A stretch of 64,000 nucleotides of DNA from Rhodococcus_G sp042879035 (GCF_042879035.1 NZ_JBIAOU010000004.1:1-64000); one strand, 5' to 3'. Shown: positions 52,576-61,233, numbered from the stretch's first letter. Made by a program: numbers and translations. Notes: generated from the sequence alone by a model not told the origin.

Positions 52576-53271
52576 ATGGCAGCGACATACCCCGAGGGCG
52601 CCACCGCCCTGATCACCGGCGGAGCCAGCGGCATCGGGGCGGCCTGCGCGGCGCTGCTCGCCGAGGCCGGGGTGCGGGTCGTCACCGCGGACATCGCCGA
52701 CGGCGCGGACGTCCGCCTCGACGTCACCGACCCCGACGCGGTCGAGCGGGTGCGCGCCGACCTCGGCCCCGTCGACATCCTCGTCAACAGCGCCGGCGTC
52801 GTCGGCCCGTCCGCGCCGCTCGTCGACGTCCACCTCGACCACTGGCGGCGCACCTTCCGGATCAACGTCGACGGCACCTTCCTCCTCTGCCGCGCCTTCG
52901 CGCCGGGCATGATCGACGCCGGCTGGGGCCGGATCGTGAACCTCGCGAGCATCGCGGCCAAGGACGGCAATCCCACCCAGAGCGCGTACTCGGCGTCGAA
53001 GGCCGCGGTGGTCGCCCTGACCAAATCGCTCGGCAAGGAACTGGCCACCACCGGCGTGCTGGCCAACGTCGTCGCCCCCGCCGCGGTGGCCAGCCCGATG
53101 AACGCCGACACCGACCCGGCGATCCTCGCGCGGTCGACGAGCCTGACCCCGATGGGGCGCATGGGCACGCCGGAGGAGATCGCCGAACTGGTGGCCTGGC
53201 TGTGCTCGACCGCGGTGAGCTTCTCCACCGGCGCGGTGTACGACGCCAGCGGGGGACGCGCCGATTACTGA
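52576..53271 (+). CDS. short-chain dehydrogenase/reductase
   Basis: Classical SDR motifs are complete: TGGASGIG for NAD(P), NSAG, and the catalytic Ser/Tyr/Lys in LASIAAKDGNPTQSAYSASK. At 231 residues it is slightly short but ends normally (GAVYDASGG). It is divergent from the LysR gene and probably belongs to the same regulon, as a further alcohol dehydrogenase of the pathway. Confidence 0.9.
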   Translation: MAATYPEGATALITGGASGIGAACAALLAEAGVRVVTADIADGADVRLDVTDPDAVERVRADLGPVDILVNSAGVVGPSAPLVDVHLDHWRRTFRINVDGTFLLCRAFAPGMIDAGWGRIVNLASIAAKDGNPTQSAYSASKAAVVALTKSLGKELATTGVLANVVAPAAVASPMNADTDPAILARSTSLTPMGRMGTPEEIAELVAWLCSTAVSFSTGAVYDASGGRADY

Positions 53272-53285
53272 CTAGCCTTGGCCGC

Positions 53286-54128
53286 ATGGCACCGGAGAAG
53301 ACCCCAGGAGGACCCGCTCGCAGCGGCGCGGGCAAACGTGGCAACACGTCCTCGATCAAGCACCGCGGACCGATCCAGCTGCGTCGCGAGCGCAAGGCCG
53401 AGGTGGCCAACGCCGACCGCAGGTTGCTCGACCAGCGAGGCCCGAGCGACTGGGTGCACACCGACCCGTGGCGGGTCCTGCGGATCCAGAGCGAGTTCAT
53501 CGAGGGTTTCGGTGCGCTCGCGGAGGTGCCGCGCGCCGTCACCGTCTTCGGGTCGGCGCGCACCGCCGACGGGTCGACCGAGTACGCCCACGCCCGAGAG
53601 CTCGGTGCGGCGCTGGCCCGCGCGGGGTTCGCCGTCATCACGGGTGGCGGACCGGGAATCATGGAGGGCGCCAACCGCGGCGCCAGCGAGAACGCGGGCT
53701 ACTCGATCGGGCTCGGCATCGAGTTGCCGTTCGAACAGGGCCTCAACGAGTGGGTCGACCTCGGCATCAACTTCCGCTACTTCTTCGCGCGCAAGACCAT
53801 GTTCGTCAAGTACTCCCAGGCCTTCATCTGCCTGCCCGGGGGCTTCGGCACCCTGGACGAGTTGTTCGAGGCGCTGACCCTGGTCCAGACCGGCAAGATC
53901 ACCCGCTTCCCGATCGTGCTGTTCGGCTCCCGGTTCTGGGGTGGGCTGATCGAGTGGATCCGCACCACCCTCGTCGAGGAGGGGAAGATCTCCGCGGCCG
54001 ACGTCGACCTGCTGCACGTGACGGACAGCGTCGAGGAGGCGGTGCGGGTCGTCGTCGAGTCGCAGGAAGCGGACGAGGCCGCGGCCCTGCGTGAGGCCGC
54101 CGCCCGCGAAGAGGTGGACGAGTGGTGA
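53286..54128 (+). CDS. LOG-family (TIGR00730) protein with long N-terminus
   Basis: The lysine-decarboxylase-like fold is marked by TVFGSARTADG, GGGPGIMEGANRGA and PGGFGTLDELFEALTLVQTG. Characterised relatives are phosphoribohydrolases that release cytokinin-type bases from nucleotide monophosphates. The first 70 residues are basic and poorly conserved. A TAGCCT -10 (53273-53278) ends seven bases before ATG 53286, so translation is probably leaderless. The next gene, a second LOG protein, overlaps its end by seven bases. Confidence 0.87.
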   Translation: MAPEKTPGGPARSGAGKRGNTSSIKHRGPIQLRRERKAEVANADRRLLDQRGPSDWVHTDPWRVLRIQSEFIEGFGALAEVPRAVTVFGSARTADGSTEYAHARELGAALARAGFAVITGGGPGIMEGANRGASENAGYSIGLGIELPFEQGLNEWVDLGINFRYFFARKTMFVKYSQAFICLPGGFGTLDELFEALTLVQTGKITRFPIVLFGSRFWGGLIEWIRTTLVEEGKISAADVDLLHVTDSVEEAVRVVVESQEADEAAALREAAAREEVDEW

Positions 54129-54673
54129 CGGCGCGCCCGATCGCGGTCTGCGTGTACTGCGCGTCCGGCCCGGTCGACTCCTCGTTCCTCGCACTGGCCT
54201 CGCAACTCGGCGCCGCAATCGGTCGTCGGGGTATGCACCTGGTCTCGGGGGGCGGCAACGTCTCGATGATGGGGGCGGTCGCCGAGTCGGCACGCAGGCA
54301 CGGCGCCCACACCATCGGGGTGATCCCGAAGGCCCTGGTGCACCGGGAGGTCGCCGACGTCGACGCCGACGAACTCGTGGTCACCGACACCATGCGCCAG
54401 CGCAAGCAGATCATGGAGGACCGGGCCGACGCGTTCATCACGCTGCCCGGCGGGATCGGCACCCTCGAGGAACTGTTCGAGACCTGGACGGCCGGATACC
54501 TCGGCATGCACGCCAAGCCGATGGTGCTGCTCGACCCGGTCGGGCACTACACCGGGTTGCTGCGGTGGCTCGACGGACTGCGTGCCGGTGGCTTCGTGCA
54601 GCAGCGGGCGCTCGACGCCCTGGTCGTGACGGAGGACGTCGACCGGGCGCTCGACGCCTGCATGCCACTATGA
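54122..54673 (+). CDS. LOG-family (TIGR00730) protein, Rv1205-like
   Basis: This is the shorter, canonical LOG form: VCVYCASGPVD, LVSGGGNVSMMGAVA, RQRKQIMEDRADAFITLPGGIGTLEELFETWT. M. tuberculosis Rv1205, at the same place before folP2, makes cytokinins by phosphoribohydrolase activity, and its removal by the proteasome system matters for nitric-oxide resistance. At 183 residues it is full length. GTG 54122 is used; a GTG at 54125 is equally possible. Confidence 0.9.
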   Translation: MVTARPIAVCVYCASGPVDSSFLALASQLGAAIGRRGMHLVSGGGNVSMMGAVAESARRHGAHTIGVIPKALVHREVADVDADELVVTDTMRQRKQIMEDRADAFITLPGGIGTLEELFETWTAGYLGMHAKPMVLLDPVGHYTGLLRWLDGLRAGGFVQQRALDALVVTEDVDRALDACMPL

Positions 54674-54678
54674 GAGCC

Positions 54679-55593
54679 ATGACCGAGATCACCTCACCGG
54701 TGTCGATCCCGCCGCTCTCGTCGCCGCCGGTGTCGCCGACGCTGTGCGGTCGTCCCGTCGTGGCCGATCGCGCGCTGGTGATGGCGATCGTCAACCGCAC
54801 CCCGGACTCCTTCTACGACCGTGGGGCCACCTTCACCGACGAGGCGGCGATGGCCGCGGTGAACCGGGCCGTGGACGAGGGAGCCGACCTCGTCGACATC
54901 GGCGGTGTGAAGGCGGGCCCGGGTGACGACGTCGACGCGACCGAGGAGATCCGCCGCGTCGTGCCGTTCGTCGAGGCGATCCGCAGCCGTCACCCCGACC
55001 TGATCATCTCCGTCGACACGTGGCGCGGCGAGGTCGCGCGACTCGCGTGTGCCGCGGGAGCCGACCTGATCAACGACACCTGGGCGGGCGCCGACCCCGA
55101 CCTGGTCGCGGTCGCCGCCGAACTCGGCGCCGGCTACGTCTGCTCGCACACCGGTGGCGCCGTTCCGCGGACCCGCCCGCACCGCGTGCGGTACGCGGAC
55201 GTGGTCACGGACGTCCTCGACGAGGTGGTACCCGCCGCCGAACGCGCGTTGGCGCTGGGGGTGCCGAGGGACGGAATCCTCATCGACCCGACCCACGATT
55301 TCGGGAAGAACACCTTCCACGGGCTCGAGTTGTTGCGTCGAGTCGACGATCTCGTAAATACCGGGTGGCCAGTGTTGATGGCACTGAGCAACAAGGATTT
55401 CATCGGGGAGACTCTTGGTGTGGAACTCGCCGAGCGGTTGGAGGGCACATTGGCAGCGACAGCATGGGCGGCATCGAGAGGCGCCCGCGTCTTCCGAGTG
55501 CACGAGGTCGCGTCCACGAGGCGGGTCGTCGACATGATCGCCGCGATCGCAGGCACCCTGGCCCCCGCCCGGACCGTGCGAGGCCTGGCATGA
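54679..55593 (+). CDS. folP2: FolP2, dihydropteroate-synthase homologue
   Basis: The DHPS barrel motifs are recognisable (MAIVNRTPDSFYDRG, DLVDIGGVKAGPG, LISVDTWRGEVAR, LIDPTHDFGKNTFHGLELLRR). The GGVKAGPG variant differs from the standard GGESTRPG of true DHPS. In mycobacteria FolP2 is reported to lack normal DHPS activity, and synteny with gpgS matches Rv1207-Rv1208. It may thus not make folate. CACTAT at 54666 ends seven bases before ATG 54679, suggesting a leaderless transcript. It overlaps gpgS by four bases. Confidence 0.9.
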   Translation: MTEITSPVSIPPLSSPPVSPTLCGRPVVADRALVMAIVNRTPDSFYDRGATFTDEAAMAAVNRAVDEGADLVDIGGVKAGPGDDVDATEEIRRVVPFVEAIRSRHPDLIISVDTWRGEVARLACAAGADLINDTWAGADPDLVAVAAELGAGYVCSHTGGAVPRTRPHRVRYADVVTDVLDEVVPAAERALALGVPRDGILIDPTHDFGKNTFHGLELLRRVDDLVNTGWPVLMALSNKDFIGETLGVELAERLEGTLAATAWAASRGARVFRVHEVASTRRVVDMIAAIAGTLAPARTVRGLA

Positions 55594-56519
55594 GCGCGGT
55601 GGGCGCCGCCGGCCCGACCACGTGGTCGGAGGCGAACAGCTGGGACCAGCCGGACTGGACGGTCGCCGAACTCGAGGCGGCCAAGGCGGGCCGCACGGTG
55701 TCGGTGGTGCTGCCCGCACTGAACGAGGAGAAGACCGTCGGGGCGGTGGTGGACACCATCCACCCGCTGCTCGGCGGGCTGGTGGACGAACTGATCGTGC
55801 TGGATTCCGGGTCGACCGACGAGACCGCCGATCGCGCGGCCGCCGCCGGTGCCACCGTCGTCACCCGCGAACAGGCCGTTCCCGAACTCTTCCCGGTCCC
55901 GGGCAAGGGAGAGGTGCTGTGGCGTTCGATCGCCGCGAGCACCGGCGACATCATCGCGTTCGTCGACTCCGATCTGATCAACCCCGATCCGGCGTTCGTA
56001 CCGAAACTGCTCGGCCCGCTGCTGACCGTGGACGGCATCCACCTCGTCAAGGGGTACTACCGGCGACCACTGCGGGTCAGCGGAACCGAGGACGCGAACG
56101 GGGGCGGCCGGGTCACCGAACTGGTCGCGCGGCCGCTTCTCGCGGCACTGCGTCCGGAGTTGACGTCGGTGCTCCAGCCCCTCGGCGGCGAGTACGCGGG
56201 GACCCGGGAACTGCTGTCGGCGGTGCCCTTCGCCCCGGGCTACGGCGTCGAGATCGGGTTGCTCCTCGACACCTACGACCGGCTCGGGCTCGGCGCGATC
56301 GGTCAGGTCAACCTCGGCGTCCGCAAGCACCGCAACCGTCCGCTCGTCGAACTCGGGGTGATGAGCAGGCAGATCATCGGCACGATGCTGCGGCGCTGCG
56401 GGGTCGACGACTCGGCGGCGGGCCTGACACAGTTCCGTGCGCAGGGCGAGTCCTTCCTCCCGGTCACCACGGAGGTGTCACTCGAGGACCGGCCACCGAT
56501 GAACACACTGCGGCCGTAG
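55590..56519 (+). CDS. gpgS: glucosyl-3-phosphoglycerate synthase
   Basis: The GT-A glycosyltransferase (family GT81) has SVVLPALNEEKTVG, IVLDSGSTDET and the metal-binding FVDSDLINP, followed by LQPLGGEYAGTRELL and GYGVEIGLLLDTYDR. It transfers glucose from a nucleotide sugar to 3-phosphoglycerate, the first step to methylglucose lipopolysaccharides that bind fatty acyl chains. The 309-residue length is standard, and the order folP2-gpgS is that of M. tuberculosis. Confidence 0.94.
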   Translation: MSAVGAAGPTTWSEANSWDQPDWTVAELEAAKAGRTVSVVLPALNEEKTVGAVVDTIHPLLGGLVDELIVLDSGSTDETADRAAAAGATVVTREQAVPELFPVPGKGEVLWRSIAASTGDIIAFVDSDLINPDPAFVPKLLGPLLTVDGIHLVKGYYRRPLRVSGTEDANGGGRVTELVARPLLAALRPELTSVLQPLGGEYAGTRELLSAVPFAPGYGVEIGLLLDTYDRLGLGAIGQVNLGVRKHRNRPLVELGVMSRQIIGTMLRRCGVDDSAAGLTQFRAQGESFLPVTTEVSLEDRPPMNTLRP

Positions 56520-56550
56520 CCGAGTCGGTGGTTCGTGACAGGATCGGGGC

Positions 56551-56868
56551 ATGTTCACCGTCCTGCTCTACCTGCTCGTCATGGCCCTCGTCGGGGGCGT
56601 GTTGTTCCTGGTGGCGTCGGTCGTGTTCGGCCGGGGAGAGGAGATGGCGCCGCTGCCCCCGGCGACCACCGTCACCGCGCTGCCCGCGCGCGACGTCACC
56701 GGCGCCGACGTCCAGGACCTGAGGTTCCAGCAGGTGTTGCGCGGCTACAAGGCGAGCGAGGTCGACTGGGCGCTCGATCGGCTCGGCGCCGAGATCGACC
56801 TGTTGCGGGCGGAACTGGCTGCGGTGCGCGCCGAGTCGCAGGCCCCCGCGGCCGGGGACGTGCCGTGA
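56551..56868 (+). CDS. membrane-anchored DivIVA-domain protein, Rv1209-like
   Basis: An N-terminal transmembrane helix (residues 2-28) is followed by the DivIVA-like motif LRFQQVLRGYKASEVDWALDRL and a short coiled coil. Such proteins bind curved membrane at poles and septa. A -10-like CAGGAT ends six bases before the ATG, so it may have its own leaderless promoter. The next gene overlaps by four bases. Confidence 0.85.
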   Translation: MFTVLLYLLVMALVGGVLFLVASVVFGRGEEMAPLPPATTVTALPARDVTGADVQDLRFQQVLRGYKASEVDWALDRLGAEIDLLRAELAAVRAESQAPAAGDVP

Positions 56869-57431
56869 GCGACAGCCGGATCCGGTGCCCGTGGGCACTC
56901 GACGCCCCCGGGTCGACGCTGTACCGCGACTATCACGACTTCGAGTGGGGCACCGAGCTGCACGGGCGCGACGCACTGTTCGAACGCATCTGCCTGGAGG
57001 CGTTCCAGTCGGGCCTGTCGTGGATCACCGTGCTGCGCAAGCGGGACGCATTCCGGTCCGCGTTCGCCGGGTTCGACGTCGACGCGGTCGCGGCGTTCGG
57101 CCCGGACGACGTCGAGCGGCTGCTCGGCGACGCCGGGATCGTGCGGAACCGCGCCAAGATCGAGGCCGCGATCGGCAACGCCCGGGCGGTGCTGGCGCTC
57201 ACCGACACCGACCTGGACTCCCTGCTGTGGTCGTTCGCGCCCGCGCCACGCCGACGCCGTGTCGCGACTGTCGACGAGGTTCCGGCGATCACCGCGGAGT
57301 CGACGGCGATGGCCCGGGAGCTCAAGCGCCGCGGCTTCCGTTTCATGGGTCCTACCACGGCATATGCGCTCATGCAGGCGACCGGGATGGTCGACGACCA
57401 CATCGCCGACTGCTGGGTTCCGCGGCGGTGA
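56865..57431 (+). CDS. tag: DNA-3-methyladenine glycosylase I
   Basis: The 188-residue protein begins with the Tag signature (CPWALDAPGSTLYRDYHDFEWG), has LCLEAFQSGLSWITVLRKRD-like sequence around residue 45, and ends with TTAYALMQATGMVDDHIADCW, carrying the His and Cys of the zinc snap. It excises 3-methyladenine from alkylated DNA. GTG 56865 is coupled to the DivIVA-domain gene. Its position matches Rv1210. Confidence 0.94.
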   Translation: MSDSRIRCPWALDAPGSTLYRDYHDFEWGTELHGRDALFERICLEAFQSGLSWITVLRKRDAFRSAFAGFDVDAVAAFGPDDVERLLGDAGIVRNRAKIEAAIGNARAVLALTDTDLDSLLWSFAPAPRRRRVATVDEVPAITAESTAMARELKRRGFRFMGPTTAYALMQATGMVDDHIADCWVPRR

Positions 57432-57527
57432 CGGTGCCCGGACCGGGGGCGGTGACGGGTCGTCGGGAGGCCCCGTTCGTGACTCCGGTACCCGGCGTTC
57501 ATTGCGATAGGGAAGAATGAGACGGTG

Positions 57528-57548
57528 GACCCGGCAAGTGTCCGGGTC
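57528..57548 (+). promoter_or_regulatory. leader hairpin of the DUF3117 gene
   Basis: GACCCGG (57528-57534) and CCGGGTC (57542-57548) form a 7-base stem about 30 bases before the ATG. An AT-rich -10-like GATAGG lies near 57506. It probably affects stability or translation of the small gene's mRNA. Confidence 0.4.
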
Positions 57549-57578
57549 ACGACGGCAGAAGATCTGGAGGGAGCAGGA

Positions 57579-57746
57579 ATGGCGGCCATGAAGCCCCGGA
57601 CCGGGGACGGTCCCCTCGAAGCAACCAAAGAAGGACGGGGCATTGTCATGCGTGTCCCGCTCGAGGGTGGTGGTCGGCTCGTGGTCGAACTGACCCCGGA
57701 GGAAGCTGCCGCGCTCGGCGACGAGCTCAAGGGCGTCACCAGCTAG
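57579..57746 (+). CDS. DUF3117 family protein, 55 aa
   Basis: The sequence MAAMKPRTGDGPLEATKEGRG continues into MRVPLEGGGRLVVELTPEEAAALGDEL, nearly invariant across actinobacteria (Rv1211). A strong GGAGGGAG ribosome site fixes ATG 57579 even though the frame extends to a GTG at 57525. The function is unknown. A terminator-like hairpin follows. Confidence 0.92.
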   Translation: MAAMKPRTGDGPLEATKEGRGIVMRVPLEGGGRLVVELTPEEAAALGDELKGVTS

Positions 57747-57771
57747 CCCTCGCGGAGTGACCGACGCATCC

Positions 57772-57804
57772 GGGCCCCGCATCGCCGCACGGCGGGCGGG
57801 GCCC
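57772..57804 (+). terminator. hairpin after the DUF3117 gene
   Basis: GGGCCCCGC (57772-57780) and GCGGGGCCC (57796-57804) are perfect 9-base arms with a 15-base loop, 25 bases beyond the stop. Confidence 0.65.
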
Positions 57805-57852
57805 TGTGATGGGTGCACCCTGGCGTTCGGACCGAGGAAGGAGCCGCGGACG

Positions 57853-58692
57853 GTGCTCGCCGACGTACTGGACCTGCTGGCCTGCCCGCACTGCGGCAGC
57901 GAACTCGACATGTCCGGCCGCACGCTGCTGTGCGATCGCGGACACAGTTTCGACATCGCCCGGCAGGGATACGTGAGCCTGCTGTCCGGGGCGTCGAAGA
58001 TCACCGGGGACAGCGCCGAGATGATCGCGGCTCGCGAGCAGTTCCTCGACGGCGGTCACTTCGACCGGCTCCGCGGGGCCGTCGCCGACGCGACCGAGGC
58101 CCCCGGCGTCCCCGAGCCCGCCGTGCTCGAGGTCGGGGCGGGGACCGGGCACTACCTGGCGACCGTCCTGGACGCGATGCCCGGCGCGCCGGGACTCGGG
58201 GTGGACGTGTCGAAGGCCGCGGCCCGGCGGCTGGCCCGCAGCCACCCCCGCGCGGCGGCGGTGGTCGCCGACATCTGGACGCAACTGCCGGTACGGGACC
58301 ACGCCGTCAGTCACGCACTGTCGATCTTCGCCCCCCGCAATCCCGCCGAGCTTCGGCGGGTGCTGCGCCCCCGGGGCGAGCTGGTGGTACTCACCCCCAC
58401 CGACCGTCATCTGCACGAACTGGTCGACCTGCTGTCGATGGTGCGGGTGGACGAGAACAAGACGGCGCGCCTCGGGGCCTCGATGGCCGGGCATTTCGAT
58501 CGCGTCGCGCGCACGGGTGTCGAGTACCCGATGCACCTGACGCACACCGAGGTCGAGCAGTTGGTGGCGATGGGGCCGTCCGCGCGGCACCTGGGCGAGC
58601 GGGCACGCGCCGACGCGATCGCGGCGCTGCCCGACACCGTCACCGTGACCGCCTCGGTGACGGTGAGCCGCTACCGGCCGCTGTCGGCTTAG
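57853..58692 (+). CDS. RlmA-type 23S rRNA (guanine-N1) methyltransferase
   Basis: An N-terminal zinc finger (CPHCGSELD and CDRGHSFDIARQGYVSLL) precedes a SAM-binding domain (VLEVGAGTGHYLATVLDAMP, GVDVSKAAARRLARSHP) and the family motif SIFAPRNPAELRRVLRP. This is the RlmA family, which methylates G745 or G748 in 23S rRNA and can affect tylosin or similar macrolide sensitivity. GTG 57853 matches the family start and has GGAAGGAG upstream; the frame is open 96 bases further. Confidence 0.88.
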   Translation: MLADVLDLLACPHCGSELDMSGRTLLCDRGHSFDIARQGYVSLLSGASKITGDSAEMIAAREQFLDGGHFDRLRGAVADATEAPGVPEPAVLEVGAGTGHYLATVLDAMPGAPGLGVDVSKAAARRLARSHPRAAAVVADIWTQLPVRDHAVSHALSIFAPRNPAELRRVLRPRGELVVLTPTDRHLHELVDLLSMVRVDENKTARLGASMAGHFDRVARTGVEYPMHLTHTEVEQLVAMGPSARHLGERARADAIAALPDTVTVTASVTVSRYRPLSA

Positions 58693-58742
58693 TCAGGTCC
58701 GGGGCCGGGCGACGTGGTCACGTCCGGGACCGGGCGACGTCG
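58693..58742 (-). repeat. 25-base tandem duplication at the glgA stop codon
   Basis: Units 58693-58717 and 58718-58742 (core GTCCGGG-CCGGGCGACGT) differ at three positions. For the leftward glgA, the stop TGA is at 58720-58718 and the duplicated TGA at 58695-58693, in another frame. The last codons of glgA lie inside the first unit read. Confidence 0.93.
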
Positions 58743-59899
58743 ATCGCGGCCTGGTAGACGTCGAGGGTCTGCCGGGCGATCTGCGCCCAGGAGAACTCGG
58801 CGATCGCGCGGCGGCGTCCGGCCCGGCCCATCGCGACCGCACCGTCCCGGTCGGAGACGACCTCGTTGACGGCGGCGGCGAGCGCTTCCTCGTAGGCGTC
58901 CGGCTCGTAGCTGTTGTAGTGCACGAGACGGCCCGTCACGCCGTCCTCGACGACCTCGGGGATGCCGCCGACGTCGGACGCGACGACCGCGGTCTCCGTC
59001 GCCATTGCCTCGAGATTCACGATCCCCAGCGGCTCGTACACCGACGGGCACACGAACACCGTTGCTGCGGAGAGGATCTGGCGCACCGAGGCGGTCGGGA
59101 GCATCTCCCGCACCCAGTGGACGTCGCCCCGGATCGAGCGCAGCTCCGCGACGGCCTGCTCGGTCGCCGTGCCGATCTCCGGGGTGTCCGGTGCGCCCGC
59201 GCACAGCACCAGCTGGATGCTCGGGTCGAAGTCGTGGGCCGCGGCGATCAGGTGTCCGAGGCCCTTCTGGCGGGTGATCCGGCCGACGAACACGGCGAGC
59301 GGCCGGTCCGGGTCGACCCCGAGGTCGCGCACCACCTGCGACGTGAACGGGTCGTCCTCCGGGTACCAGACGTCGGTGTCGATCCCGTTGTGCACCACGT
59401 GCACTCGTTCGGGGTCGACGAACGGGTACACGTCGAGCAGGTCCGCCCGCATCCCGTTGCTGACCGCGATGACCGCGTCGGCGTACTGCACCGCGTTGCG
59501 TTCGGACCACGAGGAGATCCGGTAGCCGCCGCCGAGTTGCTCCGCCTTCCACGGCCGGCGCGGCTCGAGCGAGTGCGCGGTCAGTACGTGCGGCACGGAG
59601 TGCAGCGCGCTCGCCAGGTGCCCGGCCAGGCCCGTGTACCAGGTGTGCGAGTGCACCACGTCCACTCCGGATGCGGCGGCGGCCATCCGCAGCTCGGCCG
59701 ACAGCATCGACAGCGCCGGATTCGCCGACGCCAGGGCCGGATCCGGCTGGTGCACCTGGGCGCCCTCGCGGGGTGCACCCATGCAGTGCACGTCGACCGC
59801 GCACAGCCGCGTCAACTGCGCAACGAGCTCGGTGACGTGGACACCGGCCCCGCCGTAGATCTCCGGCGGGTACTCCCTGGTCATCATCGCCACGCGCAC
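58718..59899 (-). CDS. glgM: GlgA/GlgM glycosyltransferase (GT4), maltose-1-phosphate or glycogen synthase
   Basis: The GT4 protein has MTREYPPEIYGGAGVHVTELV, GVDVVHSHTWYTGLAGHLA, FVGRITRQKG and VCPSVYEPLGIVNLEAMA. At 393 residues it matches Rv1212c, which uses ADP-glucose and glucose-1-phosphate to make maltose-1-phosphate for the GlgE alpha-glucan pathway. It is divergent from glgC, which makes ADP-glucose. The GTG start is preceded by TACTACGTTTA and no ribosome site, so it may be leaderless. Confidence 0.92.
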   Translation of the reverse strand: MRVAMMTREYPPEIYGGAGVHVTELVAQLTRLCAVDVHCMGAPREGAQVHQPDPALASANPALSMLSAELRMAAAASGVDVVHSHTWYTGLAGHLASALHSVPHVLTAHSLEPRRPWKAEQLGGGYRISSWSERNAVQYADAVIAVSNGMRADLLDVYPFVDPERVHVVHNGIDTDVWYPEDDPFTSQVVRDLGVDPDRPLAVFVGRITRQKGLGHLIAAAHDFDPSIQLVLCAGAPDTPEIGTATEQAVAELRSIRGDVHWVREMLPTASVRQILSAATVFVCPSVYEPLGIVNLEAMATETAVVASDVGGIPEVVEDGVTGRLVHYNSYEPDAYEEALAAAVNEVVSDRDGAVAMGRAGRRRAIAEFSWAQIARQTLDVYQAAIDVARSRT

Positions 59900-60018
59900 G
59901 CGCTAAACGTAGTACCCCGGCCGGGAAGGGGCCACCGGTGGGAGCGGCGGCCACCGCGGCGCGCCCGAGGGTGCGGGCTCCTGTGGCGGGGGCCTCGTAC
60001 GGCCGATAAGTTGACAGG

Positions 60019-61233
60019 GTGAGGAGCCAGCCGCACGTGCTCGGAATAGTGCTCGCCGGTGGTGAGGGAAAACGTCTGTACCCCCTGACCGCCGACCGAG
60101 CCAAGCCCGCCGTTCCCTTCGGAGGGGCCTACCGGCTGATCGACTTCGTCCTGAGCAACCTGGTCAACGCCGGGTACCTCCGCATCTGTGTGCTCACCCA
60201 GTACAAGTCGCACTCCCTCGACCGGCACATCTCGCAGACCTGGCGGCTGTCCGGGTTCGCGGGGGAGTACATCACCCCCGTCCCGGCGCAGCAGCGGCTC
60301 GGGCCGCGCTGGTACACCGGCAGTGCCGACGCGATCCTGCAGTCGCTCAACCTGGTCTACGACGAGGATCCCGAGTACATCGTCGTCTTCGGTGCCGACC
60401 ACGTGTACCGGATGGACCCCGAGCAGATGGTCCGCCACCACATCGAGTCCGGTGCCGGGGTCACCGTCGCCGGCATCCGGGTACCGCGCAGCGAGGCGTT
60501 CGCGTTCGGTTGCATCGACTCCGACGAGCAGGGCCGCATCACCCAGTTCCTGGAGAAGCCGGCGCACCCGCCCGGCACCCCCGACGACCCGAACGTCACG
60601 TTCGCATCGATGGGCAACTACGTCTTCACCACCAAGGTGCTCGTCGACGCCATCCGCGCGGACTCCGAGAACCACGACTCCGACCACGACATGGGCGGCG
60701 ACATCATCCCCGCGCTCGTCGAGGCGGGTGCGGCACACGTCTACGACTTCGCGGACAACGTGGTGCCCGGCGCCACCGATCGCGACCGCGGCTACTGGCG
60801 CGACGTCGGGACCATCGACGCGTTCTACGACGCGCACATGGACCTGGTGTCGGTGCACCCGGTGTTCAACCTCTACAACCGCCGCTGGCCGATCCGCGGG
60901 GCCGCGGAGAATCTGGCGCCGGCGAAGTTCGTGCAGGGCGGCCTGGCGCAGGAGTCGATCGTCGGGTCGGGCTGCATCCTGTCCGCGGCGACGGTCCGCA
61001 ACTCCGTGCTCAGCTCGAACGTGATGGTCGAGGACGGCGCAACCGTCGAGGGCAGCGTGCTGATGCCGGGTGTGCGCATCGGCAAGGGCGCCGTGGTCCG
61101 CCGCGCCATCCTCGACAAGAACGTCGTGGTCGGGGAGGGCGAGATCATCGGCGTGGACCTCGAGCGGGACCGGCAGCGCTTCGCGGTGAGCGCGGGCGGG
61201 GTCGTCACAATCGGCAAGGGCGTGTGGATCTGA
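60019..61233 (+). CDS. glgC: glucose-1-phosphate adenylyltransferase GlgC
   Basis: The nucleotidyltransferase motif GIVLAGGEGKRLYPLTADRAKPAVPFGG, VVFGADHVYRMD and the C-terminal left-handed beta-helix define GlgC at the normal 404 residues. It makes ADP-glucose for the neighbouring GlgA/GlgM. GATAAGTT about ten bases upstream of GTG 60019 looks like a -10 for a leaderless transcript. The 119-base interval to glgA must carry both promoters. Confidence 0.96.
   Translation: MRSQPHVLGIVLAGGEGKRLYPLTADRAKPAVPFGGAYRLIDFVLSNLVNAGYLRICVLTQYKSHSLDRHISQTWRLSGFAGEYITPVPAQQRLGPRWYTGSADAILQSLNLVYDEDPEYIVVFGADHVYRMDPEQMVRHHIESGAGVTVAGIRVPRSEAFAFGCIDSDEQGRITQFLEKPAHPPGTPDDPNVTFASMGNYVFTTKVLVDAIRADSENHDSDHDMGGDIIPALVEAGAAHVYDFADNVVPGATDRDRGYWRDVGTIDAFYDAHMDLVSVHPVFNLYNRRWPIRGAAENLAPAKFVQGGLAQESIVGSGCILSAATVRNSVLSSNVMVEDGATVEGSVLMPGVRIGKGAVVRRAILDKNVVVGEGEIIGVDLERDRQRFAVSAGGVVTIGKGVWI

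Noticed and set aside
57405..57470. A possible fifth stop-anchored duplication behind tag (GGCGGTGACGG occurs twice 24 bases apart)
   Set aside because: Only 11 bases match and no full second unit follows, so it is not counted with the four clear cases.
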